A stretch of 64,000 bases of DNA. Source: CAZWBR01 sp964632305 (GTDB lineage: Bacteria > Bacteroidota > Bacteroidia > Bacteroidales > Prolixibacteraceae). The translations under genes were made by a program, and so were the position numbers. The notes under the pieces were generated by a model. That model saw only the letters and a program-made list of their open reading frames with translations. It did no database searches and was not told where the DNA came from. The stretch spans positions 26,415 to 90,414 of the forward strand of contig CAZWBR010000010.1 in the NCBI GenBank assembly GCA_964632305.1, written 5' to 3'. Positions 39,273 through 48,391 of the stretch are shown one piece after another; position 1 is the first letter of the stretch, and each line of letters begins with the position of its first letter.

Positions 39273-39839
39273 ATTAAATAAATTAAATTAGTGTTTTTAG
39301 TTTCGTTTTTAAAGAAAAATTTGTCGAATATACAATGAATAATGAAAAAACAGGATGCGATTCAGATTTCTTTTTTAAAGAAAGATTAAAATCGGAGAAT
39401 TATAAAGTGCTTATAAAGGTTGTATTAGGAAGGTTTTACCTGAATCCGAAATATGGAATCTACTACATTTTTCGATCAAACTTCTTATATGCAAAGGTCG
39501 GTTCATGCGGAATTAGTCATGAGATCGGTTGCCGGTTTCATGGGGAAACTACTCAACCTATAATACCTTTAAAGTGCTGCTTGATGGTTGAAACGATAGG
39601 TGTTTAAAGAATGAGTTCTTAAATAGGTCGAATTCAATATTATTTGAAGAATGATTGGTGAGAAGGATTTTGCTCTGTAATACTGATTTCATTTCCAGTA
39701 AATTGTTTTCTTTTTGCCGGAAGTTTCACTATTAATGCTTAATGGTATTTTAGAGAGGTTATGATTGTTTTATTTGCGTCGCGCTAAAAATTACAATAAA
39801 AATTAATATTGCCTTAACTTAGAATCATGTTTTACAGCA

Positions 39840-39942
39840 TATTTTTGTAGTGTGTTTTTAGAATTGGTTTGGATTAGTTAGTCTTATTGGTTTAGTTAGG
39901 TTAAAAACGAAGGACGGATGAAAATCTGTCCTTTTTTTTTGC
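39840..39942 (+). ncRNA. Candidate small RNA: -7 box followed by a terminator with no ORF
   Basis: TATTTTTG at 39840-39847 fits TAnnTTTG, and a terminator hairpin (GGACGGAT/ATCTGTCC with T8, about 39911-39942) lies about 65 bases further. The region between has no start codon or ORF, so a transcript of about 90 bases beginning near 39853 is possible. No -33 element at the standard distance is seen, and no known RNA family is recognised. Confidence 0.3.
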
Positions 39943-40224
39943 ACCTGAAAAAAGCGAAAAACGATTACTCTTGCTGATCAGGGTGTCAAAAAATAGGTTT
40001 TTCTTACATCCTTAATATACCCTTGATGTTATGCTATTACATCAATGAGCCTGATATCTAAACCTTCTTGGAAATTTTTCAATTGGGGTAAATGCACCCA
40101 AACTCTTTTAATTTAAATTATTACTGTCCGATAAAAACCGTCATTCCGTGACGCATGACTCATCGCTCTGGCTCACACTTACGGTTCTGTCAGGATTCAC
40201 CTTAATAGGCTGGCTTTGTAATTA

Positions 40225-40355
40225 TGTCATTGACAGAGCCTACCCCCAAATAATTGATGCATAATGCGATGATGACAGAGAGAAAATTTGATAGTCGGGG
40301 CGCGACTGGGCGCACACCTTTGTCCGCGGCGCGAGCATAGAGTCGCACTCCGACT
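40225..40355. repeat. Composite palindromic repeat, copy B
   Basis: Module 1 (40225-40278) starts TGTCAT and ends TGACAG with a conserved core AATAATTGATGCATAATGCG. Module 2 is the hairpin with arms 40293-40307 (AGTCGGGGCGCGACT) and 40341-40355 (AGTCGCACTCCGACT). It is nearly identical to copy C in inverse orientation. Confidence 0.75.
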
Positions 40356-40423
40356 TACTACACTACTGTTAATGGAAACTGCAATTTCCCGGACAATAAC
40401 AATTTCAATCCGGCCATCCTCTG

Positions 40424-40486
40424 ACTTTCTGTACTGTTTCTGTACAGCTTCTGTACTCTTTCTATACTCTAATGGTACCGAAAAAG
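40424..40486. repeat. CAGAAA-type 11-bp periodic repeat, copy 2 (inverted)
   Basis: The reverse complement aligns with 17079-17133 over about 60 bases, including AGAAAGAG(C/T)ACAGAA and ACAGTACAGAAA. The two copies are far apart and in opposite orientation, so they are dispersed repeats. Confidence 0.65.
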
Positions 40487-41452
40487 CATTTTAATAGTAT
40501 TGAAATAGTTCTTAAAACAATAATCTGTCAGGAAACGAATTAAATCAGGAGGGGCCAATGCCATCCCGGGAATGGTGGGGCCCGTTGTTTTTGATCAGCG
40601 TGGTAATACACCTCAGCGTGATTCCCGGAAAAATGGTTGGTATAAACGGATTTCACTTTGAACCAGTGGTGTGATATAATTCTTAACTACTGAGCGACTA
40701 AAAAAGATACGGTTTACTCCCGAAGGTTTAGCTTCGCTGATTTTCAGACAAGTCATCAGTTTAATTGGAGTTATAAGCCGAACAGGTTTGGTCCCCGTTG
40801 ATTGCACAATTGCTAAGGACTGAGATCCGGAAAATGGCAAACACAAAAAAAGCATTCTCAGTTGTGGTAACGTTGGTAAGAATACTCCTGATCAACCTGT
40901 TTGATATTTTCGAGTTACAACTAAGTACCAAAAGAGAGTGCTAAAAACCAAGATGGTGGCCCAATTTTTAAGAACCGTTAAGCCCTGCAACCTATGGAGG
41001 TCTCTTTTATAAAACCAGGAAATACGGAGAATAGGCACTGATTATCATTTAGTCGCGTATGTAATTAGTTACAGTTGAATTCTAGTCGGATAATAGTGAA
41101 TTTAAATGTAGATATTCAAAATTGTTTCAGTGATGTAAATACGTTAGTGCACTGTGAAAAGGTGAGTTTTGCTGAAAAAAACTGGAAATTCGATAATACA
41201 ATAGGGAAGCGCAAAAAAAGGATGAAAAGTGTTGGGGTGCTGTAGGGATTCGGTTTTTAGTGAAGTAGTATGCAATAAAAGTTTATCTCAGCCATTGATT
41301 TTATTCCGGTAATCGATGAGATGCCTCAAATTTTCTTGATATTCCCTAAAGAGTTACACATTTTTTCTGAATTCTGTCTTATTTATACAGATTCAGTTAT
41401 TCCTTTTATATCAAGATTATTGTTGCTTATGTGGAGGACGTAATCATGATAT

Positions 41453-42115
41453 TTACTTAAAATACTTGCCTGTAATTTGTTGTGTTTTTGAGTAAATACG
41501 GGGAAATTGATTGGCGAATATTTCTTTCATGGCCGATTTTTTAGGGATAATCCGACCTGTATTGCGGCGGTATTGGCGGTAATCATCTCCAAAGCGGCTT
41601 ATTAACTGACGTTCTTCACGTTTAACCCGATGCAGATAAAAGGGGATGGCAGAAATCAGGAAGGCAGGTCCGATCAGCCAGTTCTGCAACATGAAAATTT
41701 GGGCGATAGCGATAGCCAGGAATGCGGCGTACATAGGATGTCTGACATATTTAAAAACGCCGGAAGTGATAAGTTCATGATCTTCTTTCAACTCAAGACC
41801 CGGGGACCAGAAACGGCCCAGGTCAGCATGGGCACGGAAGAAGAGCCAGATAGCCCAAAAATAGAATGCAGCAGCCGGAATCCCCAACCATTTGGGAAAA
41901 CTATAATCGAGTACCGCGAACCAGGTCGTAAAGACATAGATGATTGGGAGTAGTTGAAAACCAACAAAGATAAAAAACAGGTAGAGGCGCTCCTTTTTAT
42001 TGAAAAAAACCACTTTTCGGCCGGCGCAATAATATTGAATATAATAGCTTCTGAGGATAATCTGAAGCACTATCCCGCATAAAAACAGAATTTCGAGGAA
42101 TTCACGACCCATCAC
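41453..42115 (-). CDS. Isoprenylcysteine carboxyl methyltransferase-family (ICMT-like) membrane protein
   Basis: A 220-residue protein with about five hydrophobic segments. The SAM-binding signature of ICMT/PEMT enzymes is present: ITSGVFKYVRHPMYAAFLAI and RVKREERQLISRFGDDYRQY. Members methylate isoprenoid cysteine, phospholipids or other small molecules; bacterial substrates are largely unknown. The gene is monocistronic, between the gene-poor region and the HMA operon on the same strand, which ends 188 bases away with its own terminator. Confidence 0.82.
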   Translation of the reverse strand: MMGREFLEILFLCGIVLQIILRSYYIQYYCAGRKVVFFNKKERLYLFFIFVGFQLLPIIYVFTTWFAVLDYSFPKWLGIPAAAFYFWAIWLFFRAHADLGRFWSPGLELKEDHELITSGVFKYVRHPMYAAFLAIAIAQIFMLQNWLIGPAFLISAIPFYLHRVKREERQLISRFGDDYRQYRRNTGRIIPKKSAMKEIFANQFPRIYSKTQQITGKYFK

Positions 42116-42241
42116 ATCAAATTTTGGCTGTAAAATTACCTCTTTTTTGTTCTAAAAATACGTGATCATAATTTAATTCAAAACTGATTTAATGATTATC
42201 TAAACATGGAGATAGGGATTGAAGAAATTATTGAGCAGGAA

Positions 42242-42286
42242 AAAAGCGGAACGACCAGAGAATGGGTAGTTCCGCTTTTAAAATCG
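42242..42286 (-). terminator. Terminator of the HMA/TonB-receptor operon
   Basis: AAAAGCGGAAC (42242-42252) pairs perfectly with GTTCCGCTTTT (42269-42279), with TTTTT after it on the minus strand. It is about 17 bases past the stop at 42303. Confidence 0.82.
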
Positions 42287-42302
42287 TTTTGATAGGGGAC
42301 GA

Positions 42303-42665
42303 TCAATGAGGTGAATTTTCTTTTTTGCAGCAGGCGGGTAATTTTTTATAGGCTTTAGCATCTGCCTTAAGCTCATCAGCATCATATCCGATCAGGGTTA
42401 TGGCTTTTTTGATTTCCGTTTCATTTGTTTTTCGCGGATCGTATTCAACGGTAAGTATTTTCGATGGCAGATCCAATGTGGACATCTTTACCCCTTTGGC
42501 AAATGAAAGATCATGTTCTATCTTTTGTTTACAGGTAGTGCATACTGCTGAAGTTTTAACTTTGAGAACGGTTGAATTGTTTTTCTCCTGAGCTTGGGTT
42601 GCCAATGAGAAGGTCAGTATTGCGAACAATACGATAAGTCCTGATTTTATAATTATCTGTTTCAT
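42303..42665 (-). CDS. Exported heavy-metal-associated (HMA) domain protein
   Basis: A 120-residue exported protein. The signal peptide ends near ATQA (24), followed by an HMA domain with metal-binding CTTC (Cys42 and Cys45, VCTTCKQKIEHDL) and the usual hydrophobic core up to about 105. The C-terminal end ACCKKENSPH adds two more cysteines and a histidine. Exported HMA proteins are thought to hand Cu or related ions to periplasmic partners. It is the last gene of the operon with a TonB-dependent receptor and a HYC_CC_PP protein, so a metal role is inferred. Confidence 0.85.
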   Translation of the reverse strand: MKQIIIKSGLIVLFAILTFSLATQAQEKNNSTVLKVKTSAVCTTCKQKIEHDLSFAKGVKMSTLDLPSKILTVEYDPRKTNETEIKKAITLIGYDADELKADAKAYKKLPACCKKENSPH

Positions 42666-42768
42666 AATTTTTATATTTTATTTTTATTATACGAACGAGA
42701 AATTAAATTGTTAATGTCTCCTGTTTTTGCGACTTGTTTCTTAATGGATCGATAGATTCTGCAATCTT

Positions 42769-45036
42769 TTAAAGTTTATAACGCAATCCCGCATACCACA
42801 TTCTTCCGCTCAAAGGTCCCCAAATCATTGAGGCATCAAAATAATCGCCGAAAGGATCATTAGCCGAGATCACCGGATTTTTTTGGGTGAACCCGGTCAG
42901 ATTTTCGCTTCCGATATAGAGGTCAAATCGTTTGAAGGATCGGGTAACTTGGGCGAACATCAGCGTATAAGCCTTGTAACGATCATCGCGTTGGTAGGCC
43001 AATGGATTGGTTGCCGTGGAAGGGATTCGGCCCGGTCCGTTGAACTGGGCGGTATAATCGAATTTCCAATGGTGGTTGGCCGTTGACCAGGAGGCTGAGA
43101 ATAATCCTTTGTATTTGCTAACATAAGGTTTCTGTCGCAAGGTATCGCTGATGGTCATCTTTACATCGTTGATGCGAAAGGCCCCGGTGATTTCAAGGTT
43201 TTCCAAAAGGTTGTATCTTATTTCGGTCTGGAAACTATTAGAATAGGAACGACCCTTTAACTCGTAAAAATAGATCCGTTGCGGATTGCGGTCAATATCG
43301 GCGATCAATTGTCGGTCAAACTTCGTGTGATAGAAATCGATGCTGGCCGTCAAAGTTCTTCCGTTAATGGTCAAATTCTGCAGCAGGTTTGCCCCCCAAT
43401 TCCAGGCATCTTCGAAGTTCCGGTTGGGAAAGAATACGGCTTTCCGGTTGCTGGCCAGCATTGAGATGTTTTCAGAAACCAGATTTGGATTACGAAGCCC
43501 ACGGCCTGTAGAAAATCGAATTACGGTATTGCTGTTTTCGTCGAGTGCCTTTCTTAAGTGAAACCTCGGGGTTATAACGAATCCTTCGTCATTGAAATGG
43601 TCGGCGCGAACTCCGGCAATCATGGAAAAATGAGTTCCGATAGACCAGGTATATTGCAGGAAGGCTCCCGGGACAGTGTTGTTGCGATTCATCAAACTAT
43701 CGTTCAATACTTCGTCAAAGTTGTCCATTTGAAGGCTCATTCCGGTCAGTATACTATGTTCTGATTCGTGTTCATGTTCATTTTCACCGCTTTCATGAAG
43801 GTGTTCTGCCTCTTCGTGTTCGTGATGACCGATCCCCGTTTGGAAAATGGTGTTGGCATAGAGCGATTTTTGGATGCCCGAATAGTTATTGTTTCCGAAG
43901 AATGCATCCTGGTTATGGTAAGTTCCATCGAGGATGATCCCAAGGCTTTTATCAGGATCGTTGAAGAAGAAACCGGTCTTGGAATAGACATTGTAACGAC
44001 GAGTTTTGATGCCGATGCCATAGGCTGATTCGGAGATGGTATGGTCTTTATCCAGGAAACTGGTTTGTCCGCCGCGACGATCTTCGTCGATTACATTAAA
44101 GCCGAAGCGCATTTCCATTTTACTGTTGGGTTCGTAATACCAGCGGTTCATCAGGTTATACTGACGTACCAGGGGATCGTCGACAAAACCGTCGTGGTTA
44201 TGATCGTTTTTGACCCCGAGATTTTCGTAGTGGGCCAGCACAATTGATTTGAGTTTACTGTTTATCGAAAAGGCTGAGTTGGCATTTAACTCATACTTCC
44301 CGAAGTTATTGCCATACATATTAACAAAGAGCTTTTCCTTGTCGTTGGGCTTTTTGAATTCAATATTGATCTGACCGGTAGTAGACTCATAACCATTTAC
44401 GACCTGAGATGTTCCCTTAGAGACTTGAATGGATTCCATCCATGATCCCGGGACATAGCCTAATCCGTAGGTAGTGGCCAGTCCACGCAGATTGGGGATA
44501 TTCTCGGTCATCATTTGGGTATAGGTACCGGCGAGCCCGAGCAACTGGATTTGTTTGGCCCCGGTGACCGCGTCGGAATAGTTGACATCGACTGAGGCGT
44601 TGGTCTGGAAGCTTTCACTCAGGTTACAGCAGGCGGCCTTGCGTAATTCGGCCCCTGAAATTACCTGTTGCTGTATAGCGGTCATTTTTGACATGCGAGC
44701 CCCGTTCTCCCTGGCAATAACTTCGACAGTTTCGATCTGGGTATTGCCTTTCAGTGTGAAAACAGGTTCCTGGTCAATGTTTGAAACTTCAATAGTGTCG
44801 CTGGTATAACCCACAAAGCTGGCGACCAGTTTGCTGTTTCTTTGTCTTTTATCGATGGTGAAAGAGCCATCGGCAGCGGTGGTTGTGCCGCTGTTCGTTC
44901 CTGCCCAATAGACATTTGCCCCGGGCAGCGGGGATTCCACCCCATCGGTGATCTCCAGTACTTTCCCTCCAATGGGTTGGGCGAAAAGGGCAGGGGCCAG
45001 TATAATAAAGTATAATAAGTTGATTATTTTGTACAT
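42769..45036 (-). CDS. TonB-dependent receptor with a His-rich extracellular loop, probable metal uptake
   Basis: Outer-membrane receptor of 755 residues: signal peptide to about 19, then a carboxypeptidase-regulatory-like domain (ITDGVESPLPGANVYWAG, SKLVASFVGYTSD), a TonB box region and plug (AACCNLSESFQTNASVDVNY, TYGLGYVPGSWMES), and a 22-strand barrel ending in an aromatic residue (GLRYKL). A surface loop near residues 395-430 holds about a dozen His and Glu residues in HE/EH pairs (HHEHEEAEHLHE, NEHEHESEH), suited to binding Cu, Zn or Ni. The neighbours are a HYC_CC_PP protein upstream and an exported HMA protein downstream. The metal is not certain. Confidence 0.88.
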   Translation of the reverse strand: MYKIINLLYFIILAPALFAQPIGGKVLEITDGVESPLPGANVYWAGTNSGTTTAADGSFTIDKRQRNSKLVASFVGYTSDTIEVSNIDQEPVFTLKGNTQIETVEVIARENGARMSKMTAIQQQVISGAELRKAACCNLSESFQTNASVDVNYSDAVTGAKQIQLLGLAGTYTQMMTENIPNLRGLATTYGLGYVPGSWMESIQVSKGTSQVVNGYESTTGQINIEFKKPNDKEKLFVNMYGNNFGKYELNANSAFSINSKLKSIVLAHYENLGVKNDHNHDGFVDDPLVRQYNLMNRWYYEPNSKMEMRFGFNVIDEDRRGGQTSFLDKDHTISESAYGIGIKTRRYNVYSKTGFFFNDPDKSLGIILDGTYHNQDAFFGNNNYSGIQKSLYANTIFQTGIGHHEHEEAEHLHESGENEHEHESEHSILTGMSLQMDNFDEVLNDSLMNRNNTVPGAFLQYTWSIGTHFSMIAGVRADHFNDEGFVITPRFHLRKALDENSNTVIRFSTGRGLRNPNLVSENISMLASNRKAVFFPNRNFEDAWNWGANLLQNLTINGRTLTASIDFYHTKFDRQLIADIDRNPQRIYFYELKGRSYSNSFQTEIRYNLLENLEITGAFRINDVKMTISDTLRQKPYVSKYKGLFSASWSTANHHWKFDYTAQFNGPGRIPSTATNPLAYQRDDRYKAYTLMFAQVTRSFKRFDLYIGSENLTGFTQKNPVISANDPFGDYFDASMIWGPLSGRMWYAGLRYKL

Positions 45037-45093
45037 AGCATGATCTTTGTTTAAACCTAATATTCCGTATTTTGGTCAGGCTGGTCGAAAAGA

Positions 45094-45573
45094 TCAAGCT
45101 AAGTATGCAATTTTAAGTTGGTGAAGGGTGATGGTGCGATCGAATCCGAAAAGGGGAGGAGGAGAAAGCGTGTTGTTGTTTATAATTGTTCCCTCCGTAA
45201 GAGAATCTTCTGTTACGGGATTAGTATTCAGATGCAGAATTGCGGGCGAATGAACGGTTGAAACAGAGGAGCTCTTCTCAAAATCACTGCTGATTTTATA
45301 GAAATAGGAACTGGTATGGCAGCAATTATCACCTTCGTTATCGAAAGCCTCTATGGTTGAAGAGCAACAACCTGAACTTTTCTCATGTTGATGGATATTG
45401 GCTTCGAAGTGCTCATGGTCGCAGGAGAAGTTTTTACTAAATAAAGAAAGTTCTTTAGTCTTTTTTAAATCGCACTGATGAAGGTAAAACTGAATGCCAC
45501 TGCCGGACAGCAAGAAAAGCAACGCGAGAGCGATGCTGAATAATGCTGATATATATTTTGAGGCTTTCATCAA
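45094..45573 (-). CDS. HYC_CC_PP-family membrane-anchored protein
   Basis: A 159-residue protein with an N-terminal signal or anchor (about 8-27). The family's named elements are all visible in order: the YLHQC block (His32, Cys34), a CDHEH stretch (51-55), CC pairs at 69-70 and 84-85, and SPPPL near 137. The function of HYC_CC_PP proteins is unknown; the Cys and His residues suggest metal binding. It heads the operon HYC_CC_PP - TonB receptor - HMA, with a promoter box at 45620-45627. This family name is from memory of NCBI protein names. Confidence 0.78.
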   Translation of the reverse strand: MMKASKYISALFSIALALLFLLSGSGIQFYLHQCDLKKTKELSLFSKNFSCDHEHFEANIHQHEKSSGCCSSTIEAFDNEGDNCCHTSSYFYKISSDFEKSSSVSTVHSPAILHLNTNPVTEDSLTEGTIINNNTLSPPPLFGFDRTITLHQLKIAYLA

Positions 45574-45619
45574 TACTTGTTTTAACTATATACGCAACAC
45601 ATGTAAAATGTTTCGGTTC

Positions 45620-45627
45620 CAAAAATA
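45620..45627 (-). promoter_or_regulatory. Bacteroidota -7 box for the HYC_CC_PP operon
   Basis: TATTTTTG on the minus strand, exact to TAnnTTTG, 46 bases upstream of the HYC_CC_PP start. No -33 element at the standard spacing. Confidence 0.5.
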
Positions 45628-45649
45628 GGTTAATCTTAATAAAATAAAA

Positions 45650-45680
45650 AATCCCCGCATTTATTTAGAATGCGGGGATT
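45650..45680 (-). terminator. Terminator of the arabinofuranosidase gene
   Basis: AATCCCCGCATT paired with AATGCGGGGATT around a 7-base loop, with T6 after it on the minus strand; 18 bases past the GH51 stop. Confidence 0.85.
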
Positions 45681-45698
45681 GCATATGATAGGAATAAT

Positions 45699-47240
45699 CT
45701 ATTTCAGTTGGATAAGTACGACGGATTTTGAAGGTATTTCAGCTTCCAATACTCCTTTATCCAGTTTGGCATTAGTAAAGTCAACCATATTTACCTGGTT
45801 GTTTTTTCCAAAGTCATTGAAAGCATTCATCTTATCGGCAGTAATGATTTTACCGGAAACGCTTTTAGCGCTCATTCCCAACAGGTCGAAAGATACTTTT
45901 TGTGCCTTGTTGGGATCGAGATTACAAAGGGTGATGCTTACCACGCCATCTTTTTCGGAGGCCGATGCATTAATTGCATCGATCGATTTACCGTTCAAGG
46001 TGTATTTTCCGCTATGAACAGTCACGGGAATCATGGCGGCTTCGTGATGAACGTTGTACATCTTGAAAACGTAGTAAGTCGGGGTCAATACCATTTCCTT
46101 ACCTTTCGTAAGGATAACTGATTGCAGGACGTTAATCATCTGAGCAATATTGCTCATCCTGACGCGATCGGCATGGTTGTTGAAAATGTTAAGGTTGATC
46201 CCGGCAACCAGTGCATCGCGCATGGTGTTTTGCTGGAAAAGGAATCCCGGATTGGTGCCCGGTTCGACATCGAACCAGTTGCCCCATTCATCGACTAATA
46301 ACCCAACATTTTTTTGTGGATCATATTTATCCATCACGGCAGAATGTTTAGTTACCAGCTCTTCCATTTTCAGTGTTTGCTGGAGAGAAGAGAACCATTC
46401 TGATTCGTCAAATTGAGTGGCCGATCCTTTCTTGTCCCAGTTGTGACAGATCGTGTAGTAATGGAGCGATAGGCCATTCATCATCTTACGGGCAGTATTG
46501 TCCTTCATCATTACTTCGGTCCAGTTGTAATCATCAGAATTAGCTCCGCTGGCAATACGGTAGAGCTCAGGAGCCCGCATAAAGGAAGCGTAGTGACGAT
46601 ACAGATCTGTGTAATATTCGGGGCGCATGTTTCCGCCGCATCCCCATGTTTCATTGCCAACCGCCCAGTATTTAACACTCCACGGTTTCTCGCGACCGTT
46701 CTGTTTCCGCAATTTGGTCATCGGGCTTTCATTGGAAGAGGTGACATACTCCATCCATTCGGCCGCTTCCTGGGGGGTGCCGGTACCCACGTTCAGATTG
46801 ACGTAAGCGTCAGCGCCGATCAATTCGCAGAAATCAAGGAATTCATGAGTCCCGAAACTGTTGTCTTCGGTTACTCCTCCCCAGTGAACGTTAATGATAG
46901 ATGGACGTTGGTGTTTAGGGCCGATGCCGTCTTTCCAGTGGTAAGTATCGGCGAAGCAGCCTCCGGGCCAGCGGAGTAGCGGTAACTTCATATCCTGTAA
47001 TGCGCCAATCACATCTTCACGAAAACCCCGGATGTTAGGAATGTCGGAGTTCTCGCCTACATAGATTCCACCATAGATACAATTGCCCAGGTGTTCAGCA
47101 AAATGACCGTAAATCGCTTTGTCAATTTTGGCTCCTTTTTGAGTTGCATCGATCGTGATCTTGTTTTGAGCAAAACCAGTATAGGAAGCTCCAATGATCG
47201 CAACCGAAGCGAATAAACAGATTAAATTTTTCCTAATCAT
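45699..47240 (-). CDS. Alpha-L-arabinofuranosidase, GH51
   Basis: Exported GH51 enzyme that removes arabinose from arabinoxylan or arabinan. The start at 47240 (MIRKNLICLFASVAI) gives a signal peptide ending GFAQ; the frame to 47306 adds a longer N-terminus not expected in the family. Motifs: HFAEHLGNCIYGGIYVGE near 45-62, LPLLRWPGGCFADTYHWKDG around 90, and the catalytic acid/base in KYWAVGNETWGCGG (Glu near 197) and nucleophile in LLVDEWGNW (Glu near 305). The C-terminal domain after 400 is a beta sandwich. Promoter at 47264-47271. Confidence 0.92.
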   Translation of the reverse strand: MIRKNLICLFASVAIIGASYTGFAQNKITIDATQKGAKIDKAIYGHFAEHLGNCIYGGIYVGENSDIPNIRGFREDVIGALQDMKLPLLRWPGGCFADTYHWKDGIGPKHQRPSIINVHWGGVTEDNSFGTHEFLDFCELIGADAYVNLNVGTGTPQEAAEWMEYVTSSNESPMTKLRKQNGREKPWSVKYWAVGNETWGCGGNMRPEYYTDLYRHYASFMRAPELYRIASGANSDDYNWTEVMMKDNTARKMMNGLSLHYYTICHNWDKKGSATQFDESEWFSSLQQTLKMEELVTKHSAVMDKYDPQKNVGLLVDEWGNWFDVEPGTNPGFLFQQNTMRDALVAGINLNIFNNHADRVRMSNIAQMINVLQSVILTKGKEMVLTPTYYVFKMYNVHHEAAMIPVTVHSGKYTLNGKSIDAINASASEKDGVVSITLCNLDPNKAQKVSFDLLGMSAKSVSGKIITADKMNAFNDFGKNNQVNMVDFTNAKLDKGVLEAEIPSKSVVLIQLK

Positions 47241-47263
47241 TTGGTTTGGATTTAAATGAAACC

Positions 47264-47295
47264 CAAAAATAGTATTTTTTACTATTAAAAGCAAG
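47264..47295 (-). promoter_or_regulatory. Promoter of the GH51 gene (CTTG-N20-TATTTTTG)
   Basis: On the minus strand, TATTTTTG (47264-47271) with CTTG 20 bases upstream (47292-47295) fits TTTG-N19-21-TAnnTTTG with one mismatch. It is 24 bases from the start codon, which supports the start at 47240. Confidence 0.6.
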
Positions 47296-47534
47296 TGAGA
47301 TAACAATTTGGAAAGGATATATATACCGAATATCGCTGTTTGAGATGCATTGTGAAAATACGGCTAACGAGGTGTTGTAGAGTGTTTTAATGTTAAGGTG
47401 GAATGTGGCTTACTCTTACTATTCATCTCATGGTGACTGGACGGGTTTTGTTCAAAAAACGTTCGCTATTTACGCAACCATTTTAGTCCTTTACCGTTCT
47501 ATTTAATGTGTATAACTATTAACTAAATATCACT

Positions 47535-48239
47535 ATGGACAGAAAAATTAAGTTTAGTAGCAGAATGTTGTTGGCTGTTTTAATGATCGGTCTACTTTTT
47601 TCTGCATGTTTGGATGATGACGATGGTTATTCAATTGGCGATTTTATGATCTCTTTCGGGGTCATCGAAAAAAGTGGTATTGAAGATGATGATTCCTTTG
47701 TGATTCATTTGGATAACGGGGATAAGGTTGTGCCGGTTACCACTTCAATTTCCTGGTTTGAAACTAAGAATAATCAGCGTGTTTGGGTCAATTTCAATCC
47801 GTTAGATGATGCGGTGAATGCTGATGAGAAGAAGACTTACTATGCCAACATTTCGGAGTTGAAGAATATTCTTTACAAGAATATCTCCAAAAAAGCGGAA
47901 GTCTCCGACGACAGCATGGGGCATGATCCGATTGTGGTGAAAGATTCCTGGATTTCCGGTGACAGCATTCTGAATGTGGAATTTAAATTCTATTCTGAAG
48001 GATCGGTCCATTACATTAATTTGCTGGACATCGGAGAGGGAAACGGCATCGATGAACCCTACATCTTCGAGTTAAGGCACAATGCCCGTGAAGATAAAGA
48101 GAGTTACCCGGTAACCGGGTATGTCAGTTTTAAACTGAATCCGATTAAACTGCCATCACAGAACGAGGTCAAGTTTTATATCCGTTACACGGATTATGAA
48201 GGCCGGCGAATCGATTTACCGCACACCTTTACGTATTAG
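47535..48239 (+). CDS. NigD-like lipoprotein
   Basis: A 234-residue exported lipoprotein: the lipobox is in GLLFSACLDDDDGYS (Cys near residue 25), followed by an N-terminal OB-fold-like domain and a C-terminal beta sandwich (VEFKFYSEGSVHYINLL, YPVTGYVSFKLN, KFYIRYTDYEG). NigD-like proteins are typical of Bacteroidales; NigD was first described near a bacteriocin locus, and its function is not settled. No other nig gene is nearby. It converges on the glycosidase gene across a shared terminator. Confidence 0.83.
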   Translation: MDRKIKFSSRMLLAVLMIGLLFSACLDDDDGYSIGDFMISFGVIEKSGIEDDDSFVIHLDNGDKVVPVTTSISWFETKNNQRVWVNFNPLDDAVNADEKKTYYANISELKNILYKNISKKAEVSDDSMGHDPIVVKDSWISGDSILNVEFKFYSEGSVHYINLLDIGEGNGIDEPYIFELRHNAREDKESYPVTGYVSFKLNPIKLPSQNEVKFYIRYTDYEGRRIDLPHTFTY

Positions 48240-48315
48240 TTTAAGCCGTTGTTTGGCTAATTGAACAAGATTCTTTGCTCCCAATAAAGAGTGCGTTTTA
48301 AGGGGCAAAGAATGT

Positions 48316-48353
48316 AAAAAGCTGATCTCTGAAATTCCAGAGATCAGCTTTTT
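48316..48353. terminator. Bidirectional terminator between convergent genes
   Basis: AAAAAGCTGATCTCT pairs perfectly with AGAGATCAGCTTTTT around an 8-base loop. It lies between nigD-like (stop 48239) and the minus-strand glycosidase (stop 48392). Confidence 0.88.
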
Positions 48354-48391
48354 ACTTGAATAAACTATTTAACCGGATGATCATTCCCAGG

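Larger units (their letters stand above)
39273..41452. other. 2.2-kb gene-poor region
   Basis: No convincing coding sequence is present. Short frames (such as 39335-39607 and 40613-40855) lack family signatures. It holds a possible small RNA (39840-39942), a composite palindromic repeat (40225-40355), an inverted copy of the CAGAAA repeat (40424-40486), and unique AT-rich sequence. ACTGTCCGATAAAA at 40124-40137 recurs inverted at 60420-60433. Several short reading frames around 40560-40690 look like decayed coding sequence but no family is recognisable. Confidence 0.6.

Noticed and set aside
39335..39607. Plus-strand frame of 90 codons after the esterase gene
   Set aside because: No signal, domain or conserved motif; weak composition and no promoter or ribosome signals. 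Considered as an acetyltransferase fragment but no hexapeptide motif is present.
40613..40855. Minus-strand frame of 80 codons in the gene-poor region
   Set aside because: Start and end not supported, no family pattern, and the complementary strand shows similar weak coding character; more likely decayed or chance.
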